This document shows, piece after piece, positions 55,079 through 63,387 of a stretch of 64,000 bases of DNA. Each line of letters opens with the position of its first letter. The first letter of the stretch is position 1. The notes under the pieces were generated by a model that was not told the origin of the DNA, made no database searches, and worked only from the letters and a program-made list of their open reading frames with translations. This DNA comes from Cyanobacteria bacterium M_surface_10_m2_179 (lineage in GTDB: Bacteria; Cyanobacteriota; Cyanobacteriia; PCC-6307; Cyanobiaceae): NCBI GenBank assembly GCA_016882545.1, contig VGPW01000002.1, forward strand, positions 1-64,000, read 5' to 3'. The position numbers and the translations under genes are program-made.

Positions 55079-56367
55079 ATGGCGGCACTCGATCTCACGC
55101 CTCGGCAGCGGCAGCGGGCGGCGCTGGCGGCCCTGCTGGGCAATGCCCTCGAGTGGTACGACTTCGCGGTCTACGGCTACGTGGCCAGCGATCTGGGCCG
55201 CGCCTTCTTCCCGGAGGATGTGCCCGGCTTGCAGACGCTGGCGGCCTTCGGTGTGTTCGCCGTGGGTTACCTGATGCGCCCGATCGGCAGCCTCGTGCTC
55301 GGGCCGCTGGGGGATCTGCTGGGGCGGCGGCTGATGCTGTCGCTGAGCATCGTGATCATGGCCTGGCCAGCCTGCTGATCGGGCTGTTGCCCACCCATGC
55401 GCAGATCGGCATGGCGGCCGGCACGCTGCTGGTGCTGCTGCGCATGCTGCAGGGGTTCTCGGTGGGCGCCGAGTTCACCGGCAGCATCACCTACGCCACT
55501 GAAGCCGCTGCCCAGGGCCGGGCCGGCTATCTCTCGAGCCTGGCGGTGGCCGGCGGCTTGCTGGGGTTCAGCCTCGGCTCCCTCTGCACGGCCGTGTTCG
55601 GCTGGCTGCTGGGGCCTGAGGCGATGGCCAGCTGGGGCTGGCGGCTGCCATTTCTGCTGGGGGCCGCGGTGGCGTGGATGGGGCTGTGGATGCGCCGGGG
55701 TATGCCGGAAACCCTCGCCGCCGCCGTCACCCACCAGGACTCAGCGCTGCGCGTTGCTGATCTGGGCGGCCCGGTGGTGGCGCTGCTGCGTGAGGTGGTG
55801 GGGCAGTGGCGGCTGGTGCTGCAGGTGATCGGCCTGGTGACCTTCGCCAACGTGATCTTCTATCTGGCCTTTGTGTATCTGGTGGATCTCACGGGCACGC
55901 GCAGCGGCCAGCCCGCCGCTGCCAACACGATCACCACAGTGGTGCAGCTGGTTGACTTGCTGTTTGTGATCTGGGGCGGTCATTTGGCCGATCGCCACGG
56001 CATGGTGCCGGTGAACCGCTGTGGCAATGCGCTGCTGGTGCTGCTGGCGCCAATCGGTTTGCTGATCGGTGGCCAGGGGCAGCTGCTGCAGCTGGCCATG
56101 GCCCAGGTGCTGCTGGTGGTGCCGGTGATAGTCACGATGGGCGCCCAGGTGCTGCTGGGGGTGCTGCTGGTGCCGGAACGGCAACGCTGCGCTGTGTTTT
56201 CGATCGCCTATTCCCTGGCCATGGCCCTGTTTGCCGGCACCGCGCCGCTGGTGGCGTCGTGGCTGGCGGGGCAGCAGTGGAGCGCCTGGCTCGTTCCCTA
56301 CGTGCTGCTCTATGGAGCAGCGGCGCTGATCACCGTGCAACGACTGCGGCTGGCGCCGATGGTTTGA
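55079..56367 (+). pseudogene. MFS transporter (metabolite:H+ symporter family), frameshifted
   Basis: The N-terminal 100 codons encode an MHS-type MFS transporter (NALEWYDFAVYGYVASDLGRAFFP, LRPIGSLVLGPLGDLLGRR region) and read into a stop at 55378. The other frame continues the same protein from ASLLIGLLPTHAQIG through RMLQGFSVGAEFTG to the 56367 stop. One base is missing near 55361-55364: GCCTGGCC where GCCCTGGCC would keep the frame. So the gene is a pseudogene, or this base is an assembly error. With the base restored the protein would have about 12 membrane segments. A GTG at 55055 is a possible earlier start. Confidence 0.85.
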
Positions 56368-56482
56368 GCGGGCTGTCGCGTTCAGCACCGCCGCGATCAA
56401 ACCGGTCTCGTAATCTCCGGCTTGACGCATCGCTCCGGTGCGCGTCCCTCCGGTGGCCTGATCGAACAGCAGCGCGTTCGCC

Positions 56483-56713
56483 ATGGGCAATCCGATCGAT
56501 CAAGTGACCTTCTTGGCCCGGGCCCGCGCCCGTTTCGGTGACCGCTACGACTACAGCGAGATTGTTTACAAGAGCTTCAAGTCGCCGATCAAGATCCGCT
56601 GCCGTGAGCATCCGGTGCGGCTGATCGCCATCACCCCCGAGCGCCACTTGGTAACCACCGGCGGCTGCAAATACTGCCTGAAGGCGATGCGGGGCCAACT
56701 GCCGGCGGGCTGA
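56483..56713 (+). CDS. DUF723-type protein (76 aa)
   Basis: The 76-residue product has FLARARARFGDRYDYSEIVYKSFKSPIKIRC (about 10-40) and HLVTTGGCKYCLK (about 55-67), which match the DUF723 repeat (xxDRYDYSxVxYxxxxxKIxCxxH...GCxxC). This unit is found in homing-endonuclease-like and phage-related proteins, where it may bind DNA through a zinc-type Cys/His set. Here it stands alone, next to a frameshifted gene and with an intergenic gap upstream. The gene may be complete or a remnant of a larger element. Confidence 0.75.
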   Translation: MGNPIDQVTFLARARARFGDRYDYSEIVYKSFKSPIKIRCREHPVRLIAITPERHLVTTGGCKYCLKAMRGQLPAG

Positions 56714-56761
56714 GCAGCGAGCGGGGAATGCTCAGGCCGTGAGCGGCGCGGCGGGAGGCCC

Positions 56762-57127
56762 ATGGTGAAAAGCCCGATGCAACGCCGGGGCAGCTGGGCG
56801 GAGCAGCGAGCCTTGCGCCTGCTCCAGCAGGCCGGCTGGCGGCTGCAGGCTTGCCAGTGGCGGTGCCGCTGGGGGGAGATCGATCTGCTCGTGAGCAAAC
56901 CGGATCGGTTGCTGCTGGTGGAGGTGAAAAGCCGGCGCCGCTGCGGCCCGGATGGCTGGGGCATGGGCAGTTTCGATGGGGCCAAGCGCCGGCGCCTGAT
57001 CGCGGCGTTCAGCTGCTGGCTGGCGGCCCATCCCGAGCAGCAGCACTGCAGCGTGGGCGTGGTGTTGGCCCTGGTGCCCCAGCCACCGGCTAGGGAGCCG
57101 GTGCGCTGGATCCATTGGGAGGGGTGA
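56762..57127 (+). CDS. yraN: YraN/UPF0102 family protein (PD-(D/E)XK fold)
   Basis: The 121-residue protein has GSWAEQRALRLLQQAGWRL (about 10-28), the nuclease-like core CRWGEIDLLVSKPDRLLLVEVKSRRRC (about 36-62; Asp of EID and the E-x-K of VEVK) and a basic tail. YraN proteins are predicted endonuclease-like and linked to rRNA or DNA processing. The 3' end overlaps the convergent gene at 57090 by 38 bp. An ATG at 56777 is an alternative start. Confidence 0.88.
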   Translation: MVKSPMQRRGSWAEQRALRLLQQAGWRLQACQWRCRWGEIDLLVSKPDRLLLVEVKSRRRCGPDGWGMGSFDGAKRRRLIAAFSCWLAAHPEQQHCSVGVVLALVPQPPAREPVRWIHWEG

Positions 57128-57371
57128 GGGTGTAGGTGAGGGTGCAGATATAGCGGTAGTTGCCGGTGCGCACGTTCACCACCGTGCACTTGCTGTCGAT
57201 CACCGTGGCGTTGGCGGGGAGCTGCTGCTGAGCCCGCTCGATCGCATTGCTCTTATCCCAGATCGATTCGGCCGTGATCGAGCGCGTTTGGGCCAGAGCC
57301 TGGCCCAGGCTGCCGAGCGAAAGCACCAGCCCAGCGGCAAGCAGCAGGGAGCGTGCGGGGAGAACGGCCAT
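57090..57371 (-). CDS. Small exported protein, unknown
   Basis: The 93-residue product has a signal peptide (about 1-27, LGQALA) and a mature domain with SIWDKSNAIERAQQQLPANATVIDSKCTVVNVRTGNYRYICTLTYTL, whose two Cys probably pair. No family recognised. It overlaps yraN at the 3' end and is divergent from rsmA, whose start is about 90 bp away. Confidence 0.6.
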   Translation of the reverse strand: MAVLPARSLLLAAGLVLSLGSLGQALAQTRSITAESIWDKSNAIERAQQQLPANATVIDSKCTVVNVRTGNYRYICTLTYTLTPPNGSSAPAP

Positions 57372-57460
57372 CGGGGCAAGGCGTCTGCTCTTCGGTTTAC
57401 GCAGATCCGCGATGGACGGCAAGGGGGCAATCTGGATTCAGGCCTGCTGCGCTCCTGCCG

Positions 57461-58273
57461 ATGACCTTCACGGCCCACCGCACCCGCAAACGCTTCGGTC
57501 AGCACTGGCTCCAGGATGAGCGCGTGCTCCAGCAGATCCTGGAGGCCGCCGAGCTCACCGCCAGCGACACCGTGCTGGAGGTGGGGCCGGGCCGCGGGGC
57601 GCTCACCGAACGGCTGCTGGCCTCGCCGGCGGCAGCGGTGCGCGCTGTGGAGCTGGATCGCGATCTGGTGGCGGGCTTGCGGGAGCGCTTCGGCAGCGAT
57701 CCGCGCTTTGAACTCACCGAGGGCGATGTGTTGGCGGTGCCCCTGCCTGCCGCGGGCATGGTGGTGGCAAACATCCCCTACAACATCACCGGTCCACTGC
57801 TGGAGCGGCTGGTGGGCCGCCTGGATCGACCGGTGACAACCCCCTACCGCCGCTTGGTGCTGTTGATGCAGCAGGAGGTGGGTGAGCGCATCCGGGCGCG
57901 GCCGGGCAGCAGCGCTTACTCAGCCCTGAGCGTGCGCATGCAGTTGCTGGCCAGCTGCCGTTCGGTGTGTGCGGTGCCGCCCCGGTGCTTCCAGCCGCCG
58001 CCGAAGGTGATGAGCGAGGTGGTGGCGATCGATCCCCTGCCGCTGCAACAGCAGCTCGATCCAGCCCTGGCGCGCACGGTGGAAAGCCTGCTGCGCCGTT
58101 GCTTTGCGGCGCGGCGCAAGATGCTGCGCAACACCCTGGCCGGCCTGCAGCCCCCCGATCAACTGGCCGCCCTCACGGCGGAGGTGGGGATCGGCCTGGA
58201 GCAGCGCCCCCAGGAGGTGGCACCCGAGCGCTGGGTGGCGCTGGCGGCGGGCTTGAATCGGCTCACCGCCTGA
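57461..58273 (+). CDS. rsmA: 16S rRNA (adenine1518/1519-N6) dimethyltransferase
   Basis: The 270-residue KsgA-type enzyme has [10 protein letters not shown] (10-19), SAM motif [17 protein letters not shown] (about 38-53), catalytic NIPY at 104-107 and C-terminal FQPPPKVMS. It methylates two adenines in helix 45 of 16S rRNA. It is followed 10 bp later by ispE. The ATG at 57461 fits the family; in-frame sequence upstream is spurious. Confidence 0.96.
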   Translation: MTFTAHRTRKRFGQHWLQDERVLQQILEAAELTASDTVLEVGPGRGALTERLLASPAAAVRAVELDRDLVAGLRERFGSDPRFELTEGDVLAVPLPAAGMVVANIPYNITGPLLERLVGRLDRPVTTPYRRLVLLMQQEVGERIRARPGSSAYSALSVRMQLLASCRSVCAVPPRCFQPPPKVMSEVVAIDPLPLQQQLDPALARTVESLLRRCFAARRKMLRNTLAGLQPPDQLAALTAEVGIGLEQRPQEVAPERWVALAAGLNRLTA

Positions 58274-58283
58274 AGCCCTCTCC

Positions 58284-59216
58284 ATGGCTGAGCTGCTGGT
58301 CAGCGCCCCCGCCAAGATCAACCTGCATCTCGAGGTGCTCGGCCTGCGCCCCGACGGCTTCCATGAGCTGGCGATGGTGATGCAGACCCTCGATCTGGCC
58401 GACCGGTTGAGCCTGCGCCCCACCGCCGATGGCCGCATCGCCCTGCACTGCAACCGCAAGGATCTGCCCACCGATGGCAGCAACCTGATCGTGAAGGCGG
58501 CCGAGCTGCTACGGGCCCGGGTGGGGCTGCCGGAGTTGGGGGTGGCCATCGAGCTTGATAAACGCATTCCCATCGGCGCCGGCCTAGCGGGGGGCTCCAG
58601 CAATGGCGCCGCGGCCCTGGTGGGGCTGAATGAATTGTGGGGCTGCGGTTTCAGCCAGAGGCAGCTGCTGGCGATGGCGGCGGAGCTTGGCTCCGACATG
58701 CCCTTCTGCATCGATGGCGGTACCCAGCTCTGCTTCGGGCGTGGGGAGGTGCTCGAGCCGGTGGCTCTGGAGCAGCCGCCGGCCCTTGCAGTGCTGCTGA
58801 TCAAGCATCCCCAGGCGAGCGTCTCCACCCCCTGGGCCTACGGCCGATGCCGTGAGCAACGCGGCGATTTTTATCTTCAGAACGAGGCCGAGTTTGAGCA
58901 GCGCCGTGCGCTGCTGCGCGGCGCGCCCCTGCTGGCGGCCCTGCGGGGCGAAGCACCCTTGCCGCGACTGCGCAACGACCTCCAGGCGGTGGTGGAGCCG
59001 GAGGTGGCCAGCGTGCGCGAAGGGCTGGCGTTGCTCCGCGAGGCGCCGCAGGCCCTGGCTGTTGCGATGAGCGGCTCGGGTCCGAGTCTGTTTGCGCTGT
59101 TCGCCGATGCCGCCGCCGCTGAAACGGCCCGGGCTGAGCTGGCGGAGCCCCTGGCGGCGGCTGGTTTTGAGGCTTGGGTCTGCCGCTGCACAGGCTCCGG
59201 TGCCACGCTGGTTTGA
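58284..59216 (+). CDS. ispE: 4-diphosphocytidyl-2-C-methyl-D-erythritol kinase
   Basis: The 310-residue GHMP kinase of the MEP isoprenoid pathway has [23 protein letters not shown] (about 7-29), the phosphate loop [20 protein letters not shown] (about 93-112), [15 protein letters not shown] and a C-terminal [12 protein letters not shown]. It feeds phytyl and polyprenyl tails. It forms an operon-like pair with rsmA. Confidence 0.95.
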   Translation: MAELLVSAPAKINLHLEVLGLRPDGFHELAMVMQTLDLADRLSLRPTADGRIALHCNRKDLPTDGSNLIVKAAELLRARVGLPELGVAIELDKRIPIGAGLAGGSSNGAAALVGLNELWGCGFSQRQLLAMAAELGSDMPFCIDGGTQLCFGRGEVLEPVALEQPPALAVLLIKHPQASVSTPWAYGRCREQRGDFYLQNEAEFEQRRALLRGAPLLAALRGEAPLPRLRNDLQAVVEPEVASVREGLALLREAPQALAVAMSGSGPSLFALFADAAAAETARAELAEPLAAAGFEAWVCRCTGSGATLV

Positions 59217-59225
59217 AACCCTGCT

Positions 59226-59573
59226 GTGCACGTGAGCGAGCCCACCCCAACTGATTCCAGCGCCACTGGCGCCGCCACTCCTGCGTCACGACCCCGCAAG
59301 GGCCCCGTGAGTTTTCTGAGCGGCTCGCTCACCAGTTTTGGGTTTGGCTGGCTGGCACTGCAGTTGGCCCAGCGGGTGGTGGGCTACTACGCCGAGCACC
59401 CACCCCACTACGACGTGCGCTTCGCCCAGAGCATTGCCGTGTTCATGAAGACGGTGCTCGTGGGGATGAGCTTCCTGGCGGTGTTCACCTTTTGCTTCGT
59501 GGGCCTGGGCCTGTTTCTCACGTTTGTGCGCAGCCTCCTACCGGGCTGGAGCGAAGCCGAGCAATCTCCCTAG
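59226..59573 (+). CDS. DUF3082 membrane protein
   Basis: The 115-residue protein has a Ser/Thr/Pro-rich N-terminus and two hydrophobic segments (about 34-52 and 73-101), with FLSGSLTSFGFGWLALQLAQRVVGYYAEHP and SLLPGW, matching cyanobacterial/chloroplast DUF3082. Function unknown. GTG 59226 is used; GTG 59232 would also fit. It lies 9 bp after ispE. Confidence 0.85.
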   Translation: MHVSEPTPTDSSATGAATPASRPRKGPVSFLSGSLTSFGFGWLALQLAQRVVGYYAEHPPHYDVRFAQSIAVFMKTVLVGMSFLAVFTFCFVGLGLFLTFVRSLLPGWSEAEQSP

Positions 59574-59592
59574 CCTGCGGGAGCGGAGCCTG

Positions 59593-59694
59593 ATGCCCAT
59601 GACCGCCCACGACCTGCAGCTGCTGGTGTTGTTGCTCTCCCCCGGCATGCTGCTTTCGGTGCTGCTGCTGCTCACCTTCGCCGCGGGCGGCTGA
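59593..59694 (+). CDS. Very small membrane protein (33 aa) upstream of pdhB
   Basis: ATG 59593 opens 33 codons: a polar start (MPMTAHD), a hydrophobic helix (about 8-30, LQLLVLLLSPGMLLSVLLLL) and a small GG end, stop at 59694. Single-span micro-proteins of this kind recur in photosynthetic complexes and NDH-1. No family recognised. It sits 19 bp after the DUF3082 stop and 47 bp before pdhB on the same strand. Confidence 0.5.
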   Translation: MPMTAHDLQLLVLLLSPGMLLSVLLLLTFAAGG

Positions 59695-59741
59695 GATAAG
59701 TTGGCGCAGCGACCGGCCAGAGCCGGACTGAGTGCTCCGCC

Positions 59742-60725
59742 GTGGCTGAGACCCTGCTGTTCAACGCCCTGCGCGAAGCCATCGACGAGGAGATGGCCCG
59801 CGACCCGCACGTGTGTGTGATGGGGGAGGACGTGGGTCAGTACGGCGGCTCCTACAAAGTCACCAAAGACCTCTACGACAAATACGGCGAGCTGCGGGTG
59901 CTCGACACCCCGATCGCTGAGAACGCCTTCACGGGGATGGCCGTGGGCGCCGCGATGACGGGCCTGCGCCCGATCGTGGAGGGTATGAACATGGGCTTCC
60001 TGCTGCTCGCGTTCAACCAGATCTCCAACAATATGGGGATGCTGCGCTACACCAGCGGCGGCAACTTCACCATCCCGGCTGTGGTGCGCGGCCCCGGCGG
60101 TGTGGGGCGTCAGCTCGGTGCTGAGCACAGCCAGCGCCTTGAGGCCTATTTCCACGCGGTGCCCGGCATCAAGATCGTGGCCGTGAGCACGCCCACGAAT
60201 GCCAAGGGCCTGATGAAGGCCGCCATCCGCGACAACAACCCCGTGCTCTTCTTCGAGCACGTGCTGCTCTACAACCTCAGCGAGGAGATCCCCTCCGGCG
60301 ACTACACCTGCGCCCTGGATCAGGCAGATCTGGTGAAGGAGGGCTCCGACGTGACGATCCTCACCTACTCGCGCATGCGCCACCACTGCCTCAAGGCCGT
60401 GGAGCAGCTCGAGAAAGACGGCGTGAGCGTGGAGCTGATCGACCTGATCAGCCTCAAGCCGTTCGACATGGAGACCATCTCTCGCTCGATCCGCAAAACC
60501 CACAAGGTGCTGATCGTGGAGGAGTGCATGAAAACCGGCGGCATCGGCGCCGAATTGATGGCTCTGATCACCGAGCAGTGCTTCGACGATCTCGATTGCC
60601 GCCCGGTGCGTCTGTCCTCCCAGGACATCCCCACCCCCTACAACGGCACCCTGGAGAACCTCACGATCATTCAGCCCCACCAGATCGTGGAAGCAGCCAG
60701 GGCCCTCAAAGCCGGCCAGATCTGA
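59742..60725 (+). CDS. pdhB: Pyruvate dehydrogenase E1 beta subunit
   Basis: The 327-residue E1-beta has [47 protein letters not shown] (about 2-48), [21 protein letters not shown] (about 55-75), [19 protein letters not shown] and a C-terminal [14 protein letters not shown]. It works with E1-alpha (PdhA) to make acetyl-CoA. Separate alpha and beta subunits are the cyanobacterial norm; pdhA is not in the window. It is followed 1 bp later by secD. Confidence 0.95.
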   Translation: MAETLLFNALREAIDEEMARDPHVCVMGEDVGQYGGSYKVTKDLYDKYGELRVLDTPIAENAFTGMAVGAAMTGLRPIVEGMNMGFLLLAFNQISNNMGMLRYTSGGNFTIPAVVRGPGGVGRQLGAEHSQRLEAYFHAVPGIKIVAVSTPTNAKGLMKAAIRDNNPVLFFEHVLLYNLSEEIPSGDYTCALDQADLVKEGSDVTILTYSRMRHHCLKAVEQLEKDGVSVELIDLISLKPFDMETISRSIRKTHKVLIVEECMKTGGIGAELMALITEQCFDDLDCRPVRLSSQDIPTPYNGTLENLTIIQPHQIVEAARALKAGQI

Positions 60726-60726
60726 G

Positions 60727-62208
60727 ATGGCGCGCCAACAGGGGTGGTTTGCCCTGATCCTGGCTCTGGCGATCGCCGCTGGAGCAGTTCTGGCCAGTTT
60801 TCCGTTGCAGCTCGGTCTCGATCTGCGGGGTGGAAGTCAGCTCACGCTGCAGGTGATGCCGGCCGGCTCAATCAAAACCGTGGGCGTGGAACAGCTCGAG
60901 GCGGTGAAGGATGTGCTCGATCGCCGCATCAATGGTTTGGGTGTGGCGGAATCCACGCTGCAAACCGTTGGCGACGACCAGCTAGTTCTGCAGCTGCCCG
61001 GTGAGCAGGACCCCAGCCGCGCCGCCAAGGTGCTCGGCACCACGGCTCTGCTCGAGTTCCGCGCTCAGAAGCCCGGCAGCGAACAGGAGATGACCGGGCT
61101 GCTCAAGCTCAAGCGCCAGACCCAGGCCGTGCTCAGCCAGAGCCGCGTCCAGCAGGCCAAGGGGGAGCAACCCCCCGAGATCAAAACCGAGGAGCTGGCC
61201 AAGGCCCTCGATCAGTTGGGGGTGACAACCCAGGCCGGCAGCAGCGAAACCGATCAACTGGAGCTGTTGCTGGCTGAAATCAACCGCCGCGTCGTGGCGC
61301 TCTATGAACCCGCCCAGCTCACCGGCAAAGACCTCACCAGTGCTGGCCGCCAGCAGCAGCAAACGGGCAACGGCTGGGATGTCACTCTCGCCTTCAACAC
61401 TGAAGGTGGCCGCAAGTTCGCTGAACTCACCCAGGGCATCGCCGGAACGGGCCGCCTGCTGGGGATCGTGCTCGATGGTCGCTCCATTAGTGAGGCCAGC
61501 GTGGGCCCAGAGTTCAAGCCGGCAGGCATCACCGGGGGCTCCGCCAGCATCACCGGCAATTTCAGCGCCGAGGAAGCGCGCGATCTGGAAGTGCAGCTGC
61601 GCGGTGGTTCCCTGCCACTGCCCGTGAAGCTGATCGAGGTGCGCACCGTTGGGCCCTCGCTCGGGGCTGAAAACATCCGCTCCAGCCTGATCGCCGCCCT
61701 CTCCGGCCTGGGCCTGGTGGCCGTGTTCATGGTGGTGGTGTATCGCCTGCCCGGTGTGGTGTCGGTGCTGGCCCTCAGCCTTTACGCCTTGTTCAACCTG
61801 GCGATCTACGCCCTGATCCCGGTGACGCTGACGCTGCCGGGCATCGCCGGTTTCATCCTTTCCGTGGGCATGGCGGTGGATGCCAACGTGCTGATCTTTG
61901 AGCGGGTGAAGGAAGAGATGCGCAGCGGCAACACCCTGGTGCGCTCCTTGGATACGGGCTTTTCGCTGGCGTTGTCGTCGATCCTGGATGGCCACGTCAC
62001 CGGCTTGATCAGCTGTGCTGCTCTGTTTGCCCTGGGCACCGGTTTGGTGAAGGGCTTTGCCCTAACGCTGGCGATCGGCCTACTGCTCAGCCTGTTCACC
62101 GCCCTCACCTGCACCCGCACGATCCTGCGGCTGCTCACCAGCTACCCCGCCCTGCGGCGTGGCGCTTACTTCCTTCCCGCTGATCAGCGTCCAGCCAGCG
62201 CCGCCTGA
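60727..62208 (+). CDS. secD: Protein translocase subunit SecD
   Basis: The 493-residue protein has an N-terminal membrane segment, the LGLDLRGGSQLTLQV signature (about 22-36), the large periplasmic P1 domain, and from about 285 RDLEVQLRGGSLPLPVKLIEVRTVGPSLGAENI, then five membrane segments with GFILSVGMAVDANVLIFERVKEEM. It uses the proton gradient to pull preproteins across. The TGA stop overlaps the ATG of secF (TGATG). Confidence 0.96.
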   Translation: MARQQGWFALILALAIAAGAVLASFPLQLGLDLRGGSQLTLQVMPAGSIKTVGVEQLEAVKDVLDRRINGLGVAESTLQTVGDDQLVLQLPGEQDPSRAAKVLGTTALLEFRAQKPGSEQEMTGLLKLKRQTQAVLSQSRVQQAKGEQPPEIKTEELAKALDQLGVTTQAGSSETDQLELLLAEINRRVVALYEPAQLTGKDLTSAGRQQQQTGNGWDVTLAFNTEGGRKFAELTQGIAGTGRLLGIVLDGRSISEASVGPEFKPAGITGGSASITGNFSAEEARDLEVQLRGGSLPLPVKLIEVRTVGPSLGAENIRSSLIAALSGLGLVAVFMVVVYRLPGVVSVLALSLYALFNLAIYALIPVTLTLPGIAGFILSVGMAVDANVLIFERVKEEMRSGNTLVRSLDTGFSLALSSILDGHVTGLISCAALFALGTGLVKGFALTLAIGLLLSLFTALTCTRTILRLLTSYPALRRGAYFLPADQRPASAA

Positions 62209-63170
62209 TGACCACCTCCGCCTCCCCCTCCCCCCGCTTTCGGATCAGTCGCTACCGCCGCCTGGCCTGGTGGGGATCTGGCCTGGCTTGCGTGCTCAGC
62301 GTCGTGGGGTTGCTGCTGTGCTGGCTCAATCCCGCCATTGGCGCACCCCTGCGTCCTGGCCTTGATTTCACCGGTGGCACCCAGATCCAACTGGAGCGCC
62401 GCTGCGCAGAATCCTGCTCCGCGATCACCGCACCCGAGTTGTCGCGCACCCTCAGCCAGCTCACCCTGCCAGCGGAGGCTGGTGCGAGCTCACCGAATCT
62501 GAGCAGCGCCGCTGTCCAGGTGCTCGATCAGGGGCGTTCGCTGATGCTGCGCCTGCCTGATCTCAACCCCGAGCAGGCCAGCGCTGTGGTTACGGGCGTT
62601 GAGAAACAGGTTGGTCCGCTCAATCCCGCCGCCACCTCGGTGAACACCATCGGCCCCACGCTGGGGGATCAACTGCTCAAGGGCAGTTTGATTTCGCTGT
62701 TGGTGAGCTTTGCGGCCATCGCCGTTTACATCAGCTTTCGCTACGACCGTCTCTTTGCGGCGCTGGCTCTGGTGTGCCTGGGCCACGACGTGTTGATCAT
62801 CTGCGGCGTTTTCGCCTGGCTGGGTTTGCTCTCCGGCATTGAGGTGGATTCACTGTTTGCCGTGTCGTTGATCACCGTGGCCGGCTACTCCGTCACCGAC
62901 ACCGTGGTGGTATTCGATCGCATCCGCGAGCAGAAAACCGCGCTGCGCGACCTACCCATCAGCGAGCAGGTTGATGTTGCTGTGGATGCCACCCTCACCC
63001 GCTCCCTCTACACCTCGCTCACCACCCTGCTGCCGCTAGTGGCCCTGATCTTCTTCGGTGGCAGCAGCTTGTTCTGGTTTGCTGTGGCGCTCACCGTGGG
63101 CATCGCTGTGGGCAGCTGGTCGAGCATTGGTATCGCCCCAACGCTGCTGGCCGTGCTGGCTCGCCGCTAG
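62208..63170 (+). CDS. secF: Protein translocase subunit SecF
   Basis: The 320-residue SecF has RPGLDFTGGTQIQLE (about 48-62), a short periplasmic domain, LNPEQASAVVTGVEKQVGP, TIGPTLGDQLLKGSLISLLVSFAAIAVYISFRYDRLFAALALV (about 146-189) and SVTDTVVVFDRIRE (about 231-244), followed by the C-terminal GSWSSIGIA. It forms the SecDF complex with the upstream protein and is translationally coupled to it. Confidence 0.96.
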   Translation: MTTSASPSPRFRISRYRRLAWWGSGLACVLSVVGLLLCWLNPAIGAPLRPGLDFTGGTQIQLERRCAESCSAITAPELSRTLSQLTLPAEAGASSPNLSSAAVQVLDQGRSLMLRLPDLNPEQASAVVTGVEKQVGPLNPAATSVNTIGPTLGDQLLKGSLISLLVSFAAIAVYISFRYDRLFAALALVCLGHDVLIICGVFAWLGLLSGIEVDSLFAVSLITVAGYSVTDTVVVFDRIREQKTALRDLPISEQVDVAVDATLTRSLYTSLTTLLPLVALIFFGGSSLFWFAVALTVGIAVGSWSSIGIAPTLLAVLARR

Positions 63171-63180
63171 TGCTGTCTTG

Positions 63181-63387
63181 ATGAAGCGCTCAGGCGGGAT
63201 TCGCAGCCTGCGGCTGCAGCCCATTCCCCTGCTGCTGGCGCTGCTGGCTGTGCTCGATCTGCGCGTTGAGCTGCAACTGCTCAACGACCATTTCACCCTC
63301 ACCAGCCTGGTGGCGCTGGTGCACCACCACCCGCTGGCGGTGTGCGTGTTGGTGCTCACCCCCTGGTTGTGGAGCCGCTGCGCCTAG
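63181..63387 (+). CDS. Small membrane protein (68 aa) after secF
   Basis: The ATG at 63181 starts a 68-residue product with a basic N-terminus (MKRSGGIRSLRLQ) and two hydrophobic segments at about 15-26 and 51-64 separated by a polar region (LRVELQLLNDHF). No family recognised. It lies 10 bp after secF, and its TAG overlaps the stop of the convergent permease by 3 bp. The compact secD-secF-small gene order suggests one transcript. Confidence 0.65.
   Translation: MKRSGGIRSLRLQPIPLLLALLAVLDLRVELQLLNDHFTLTSLVALVHHHPLAVCVLVLTPWLWSRCA

Noticed and set aside
55055-55378. Complete small MFS-like protein of 107 residues
   Set aside because: The frame ends abruptly inside a conserved transporter region, and the other frame carries on the same protein; a one-base loss explains both.
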